Assembly: GCF_000953855.2 (NCBI RefSeq)
Contig: NZ_DF970247.1
Span: 1-33,277 of the forward strand
Reading direction: 5' to 3'
Length of the DNA stretch: 33,277 bases
Source of the DNA: Mizugakiibacter sediminis
GTDB lineage: Bacteria; Pseudomonadota; Gammaproteobacteria; Xanthomonadales; Rhodanobacteraceae
The notes below the pieces were generated by a model that was not told where the DNA came from, did no database searches, and saw nothing but the letters and a program-made list of their open reading frames with translations. The position numbers and the translations under genes were made by a program. Below, piece by piece: positions 30,824 to 33,277 of the stretch (position 1 is the first letter of the stretch; the number at the start of each line of letters is the position of its first letter).

Positions 30824-31882
30824 GTGCCGTTTACCGTCACCCTCGAGGCCAGCGGACGCCGCTTCGGCGTCGCCGCCGGCGAAACCGTGCTCGAGGCCGC
30901 GCAGCGCGCCGGCCTCGCCTTGCCGTATTCCTGCCGCGCCGGCGTGTGCGGTTCGTGCAAGGCGGTGCTGCTGCAGGGGCGCTGCGCGTACCCGCGCAAC
31001 CCGCCCTCGGCGCTCAGCGCCGCCGAGCAGGCGCGCCACGCCGTGCTGCTGTGCCAGGCGGTGCCGGCCAGCGATCTGGTGATCGCCGCGCGCGAGGTCG
31101 CCTCGGTGGAGGACATCCCGCGGCGCACGCTCGATCTCGCCGTCACCGCCAAGGACGTGCTCGCCCCCGACGTGGTGCGGCTCGAGCTGCGTCCGGCCGA
31201 CGGCACGCGCCTGCGCTGGCTGCCCGGCCAGTACCTCGACGTGCTGCTGGACGGCGGCAGGCGCCGCGCGTTCTCCATCGCCAACGCGCCGCACGACGGC
31301 GCCGCGATCGAACTGCACGTGCGCCACGTCGCCGGCGGCGGCTTCACCTCCTACGTGTTCGACACGCTGCGCGTCGGCGAGCGCCTGCGCGCGGAGGGGC
31401 CGCTCGGCACCTTCGTGCCGCGCGAGGACTCCGAACGCCCGGCGATCCTGATGGCCGGCGGCACCGGCTTCGCGCCGGTGAAGGCGATCGTCGAGCACTT
31501 CCTGCATCTCGGCACGCGCCGGCCGCTGCACCTCTACTGGGGGGCGCGCGGCGCCGCCGACCTCTACCTGCGCGCGCTGCCGGAACGCTGGGCGCGCGAG
31601 ACACCGACGCTGGGATTCACGCCGGTGCTGTCCGATCCCGAGGAGGCGGCGCGCGCCGGGCTGCGCGCCGGCCTGGTGCACGAGGCCGTGCTCGAGGACC
31701 ACCCCGACCTCGCCGGCTACGACGTCTACATGAGCGGCCCGCCGGCGATGATCGACGCCGGCCGGCGCAGCTTCGTCGACGCCGGCCTGCCCGAGGAGCG
31801 GCTGTACTACGACTCGTTCGACTACGCGCCGGACGTGCTGGCGCAGATCCTGCGCAACCGCGCCGGCATCCACGGCCTGTAG
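30824..31882 (+). CDS. 2Fe-2S/FAD/NAD reductase (CDP-6-deoxy-delta-3,4-glucoseen reductase-like)
   Basis: A 352-residue electron-transfer flavoprotein. The N-terminal plant-type ferredoxin domain has C37, C42, C45 and C77 (YSCRAGVCGSCKAVLL). An FAD-binding barrel follows, with RAFSIANAP (R148-S151) after LPGQYLDV. The NAD(P) domain has AGGTGFAPVKAI (211-222) and the C-terminal YYDSFDYAP motif. It is usually annotated after the AscD/E3 enzyme of 3,6-dideoxysugar synthesis, but no nucleotide-sugar genes are nearby. A general NAD(P)H-dependent reductase feeding an oxygenase or flavin is at least as likely. The start is GTG at 30824 (GGACGGACCC upstream); the ferredoxin strand FTVTLEASG begins right after. 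The stop is four bases from the convergent membrane-protein gene. Confidence 0.87.
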   Translation: MPFTVTLEASGRRFGVAAGETVLEAAQRAGLALPYSCRAGVCGSCKAVLLQGRCAYPRNPPSALSAAEQARHAVLLCQAVPASDLVIAAREVASVEDIPRRTLDLAVTAKDVLAPDVVRLELRPADGTRLRWLPGQYLDVLLDGGRRRAFSIANAPHDGAAIELHVRHVAGGGFTSYVFDTLRVGERLRAEGPLGTFVPREDSERPAILMAGGTGFAPVKAIVEHFLHLGTRRPLHLYWGARGAADLYLRALPERWARETPTLGFTPVLSDPEEAARAGLRAGLVHEAVLEDHPDLAGYDVYMSGPPAMIDAGRRSFVDAGLPEERLYYDSFDYAPDVLAQILRNRAGIHGL

Positions 31883-31886
31883 CGCT

Positions 31887-32300
31887 TCAGCGCTGCAGCG
31901 CGGTGCCGCCGAGTCCGAACATCGCGCCGACGTAGACCACCGCCGCGATCGCCAGCAACGGCAGGCTGAGCCCGGCCAGCGCGGCGAACACGCCCGCTTC
32001 GAGCAGCGTGCCGGCGATGCCGGCGGCGCCGTGCGGGCGCAGCAGCCGGGCCGTCGCGACGACCGACGCGGCGAGCGCGCCGAAACCGAGCAGACCGAAG
32101 GCGAGCCAGGCGGGGGCGTCGCCGTCGGCCAGCAGGTCGGCGCCGAACACCAGCAGCACCGCCGCGCCGAGGATCGGCGCGAACAGCGGCATGCTGAAGT
32201 GGCGGCGGCCGTGGCGCTGCTCGCACCAGGCGTCGAACTTGGCGAGCGCCAGCAGGCCCAGCAGCGAGACGACCAAGGCGGCGGCGAGATCCAGCAGCAT
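31887..32300 (-). CDS. Hypothetical four-helix membrane protein
   Basis: A 137-residue membrane protein with about four hydrophobic helices (about 3-19, 40-57, 65-86, 100-130). It has a polar loop FDAWCEQRHGRRHFSMP between the first two. I do not recognise a family. The start at 32300 has GGAAGG six bases upstream, which decides it over an in-frame ATG at 32333. It follows hemY in the same direction with an 86-base gap. Confidence 0.72.
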   Translation of the reverse strand: MLLDLAAALVVSLLGLLALAKFDAWCEQRHGRRHFSMPLFAPILGAAVLLVFGADLLADGDAPAWLAFGLLGFGALAASVVATARLLRPHGAAGIAGTLLEAGVFAALAGLSLPLLAIAAVVYVGAMFGLGGTALQR

Positions 32301-32386
32301 GGGAAACCTTCCGTGGAATCCGGTGTGCATGGACGAACATGCTCGTACAAACGCGCGCGGCGCGCAACGCGCCGGCGTCGCGCGGC

Positions 32387-33277
32387 TCAGCGCGCCGGCT
32401 TGCCGCCGAAGCCCGGCAGGCGCGGCACGCCGTGCTCGTCGCGTTCCTCGACGGCGATCGGACGCGTGTCCATGCGGCCCGGACGTGCGGACAGCGGCTC
32501 GGTCGACTCGCCGCGCGCCAGCCGCATCGCGTTGCGGTAGCAGCGCGCCGCCGCGGCGGGGTCGCCCTGGCCGGTGCAGGCATCGCCCAGCGTTTCCCAC
32601 GCGGCGGCGCTCGGTTCCAGCGCGACCGCGCGTTCGAGGAAATCCTGCGCCTTGCCCCACAGTTTCAGACGCACGCAGATGCGGCCGAGCGCGGTCAGCA
32701 GTACGGCGTCGTTGGGGTGCGCGGCCAGCCAACTTTCGGCGCGCTTCAGGCGGGCATCGAGATCGTCGCCGGCGATGTCGCCGTAGGCGGCGACCAGCAG
32801 CGGATCCCAGCCGCGGCGCAGCGCGCTCTCCACCTCGTCCATCGCCGCCAGCGCGGCGCCGTGCCGCGAGGCGGCGCGCGCGTAGGCGGCGATCACCGTC
32901 GGCACCTGCCGCTGCGCGCGGCCGAGCCCGGCCCACAGCGTGTTCAGCGCGGCGGCGTCGGGCGCGGCGGCGATGGCCGCGGCCAGCACGCGCGTCTCGA
33001 GATCGGCGTAGCCGCGCGCCCCCAGCGCGCCGCTCTGCCGCAGCGGTTCCAGCGCGCCGCGCGCGCGCTCGGTGCGGCCGGCCAGCAGCGCCGCCTCGGC
33101 CAGTTCGCGCCAGCCGGCCGGCGGCAGCTTGCCGGCCTCCGCTTCCGGCACCAGCAGCGCCAGCGCGTCGTCGGCGCGGCCCTGGCGGCGCAGGATGCGC
33201 GCGCGCAGCACGCGCGCCGCCTGCGGCGCGTCCTGCGTGGCCTCGTCCAGCATTTCCAGCGCACGCTCCGGCTCGCC
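32387..33277 (-). CDS. hemY: Haem biosynthesis-associated TPR protein HemY (3' part)
   Basis: The reading frame enters from the right edge and covers 296 codons of the C-terminal part plus the stop; the N-terminus with its membrane segments lies outside the window. TPR-like repeats run throughout: ARVLRARILRRQGRADDALALL, LAEAALLAGRTERARGALEPL and LLTALGRICVRLKLWGKAQDFLERAVALEPSAAAWETLGDACTGQGD. The order and the conserved AHPNDAVLLTALGRIC fit HemY of the gammaproteobacterial hemDXY cluster (not protoporphyrinogen oxidase). The end DEHGVPRLPGFGGKPAR is also typical. HemY's exact function is unsettled; a scaffold for haem enzymes is proposed. Confidence 0.88.
   Translation of the reverse strand, partial: GEPERALEMLDEATQDAPQAARVLRARILRRQGRADDALALLVPEAEAGKLPPAGWRELAEAALLAGRTERARGALEPLRQSGALGARGYADLETRVLAAAIAAAPDAAALNTLWAGLGRAQRQVPTVIAAYARAASRHGAALAAMDEVESALRRGWDPLLVAAYGDIAGDDLDARLKRAESWLAAHPNDAVLLTALGRICVRLKLWGKAQDFLERAVALEPSAAAWETLGDACTGQGDPAAAARCYRNAMRLARGESTEPLSARPGRMDTRPIAVEERDEHGVPRLPGFGGKPAR

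Noticed and set aside
31881-31894. AGCGCT-TC-AGCGCT hairpin spanning the convergent stops
   Set aside because: A 6-bp stem in GC-rich sequence is too likely by chance and has no T-tract.
1-33277. Integrated phage, IS transposase, CRISPR array or toxin-antitoxin pair
   Set aside because: No transposase, integrase, regularly spaced direct repeats or paired small genes of that type were seen.

Overview
The window is very GC-rich chromosomal DNA with dense genes on both strands and short spacers. Gene content points to a gammaproteobacterium of the Lysobacterales (Xanthomonadales), most likely Rhodanobacteraceae or Xanthomonadaceae. This rests on the envC/S41-peptidase tandem, a fused indolepyruvate ferredoxin oxidoreductase, DUF3014, NnrU, HemY and SrkA genes, and -10 boxes followed directly by GCG. 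The assignment is inference, because no rRNA or other phylogenetic marker is present. I saw no tRNA, rRNA, CRISPR, prophage or transposase gene.

Layout. 1-5039 (minus): an operon of a REC-EAL response regulator and a lone periplasmic four-helix sensor, then EnvC and an S41 C-terminal processing protease. The last two are separated by a 288-bp palindromic MITE-like element. 5179-8697 (plus): fused IorAB. 8702-10444: an unknown helical protein divergent from an NRDE/TANGO2 protein. 10452-14611: a membrane M48 peptidase, a Blc-type lipocalin, a fused SpmA/SpmB membrane protein and a tiny membrane protein. 14673-18421 (minus): DUF3014, NnrU, DUF1993 and a TetA-like MFS exporter, with two copies of a ~155-bp hairpin-rich repeat. 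18739-21350 (plus): a two-subunit molybdenum hydroxylase (2Fe-2S subunit plus Tat-exported Mo subunit). 21354-25413 (minus): a membrane GGDEF protein, FolE, RmuC and an ArsR-like regulator. 25501-27357 (plus): an exported protein with two retropepsin motifs and a PDZ domain, divergent from that regulator. 27317-30704 (minus): a second paralogous GGDEF protein, a small membrane protein, SrkA and a hotdog thioesterase. 30824-31882 (plus): a 2Fe-2S/FAD/NAD reductase. 31887-33277 (minus): a small membrane protein and the 3' part of hemY.

Functional threads. Cell-envelope upkeep: EnvC, S41 protease, M48 peptidase, lipocalin, tandem retropepsin. c-di-GMP signalling: one EAL and two GGDEF proteins with intact catalytic motifs; both GGDEFs also have an RxxD inhibitory site. 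Redox enzymes: IorAB, Mo hydroxylase, 2Fe-2S reductase. Housekeeping: folE, rmuC, srkA, hemY.

The signals least explained by standard annotation are non-coding. They are the paired hairpin-rich repeat with a compensatory base-pair change, the double-palindrome element with a shortened relative upstream of the SpmA/B gene, and a recurring promoter motif CGCTACACTGGCG upstream of otherwise unrelated genes. No clearly new multi-gene system is demonstrable from sequence alone.
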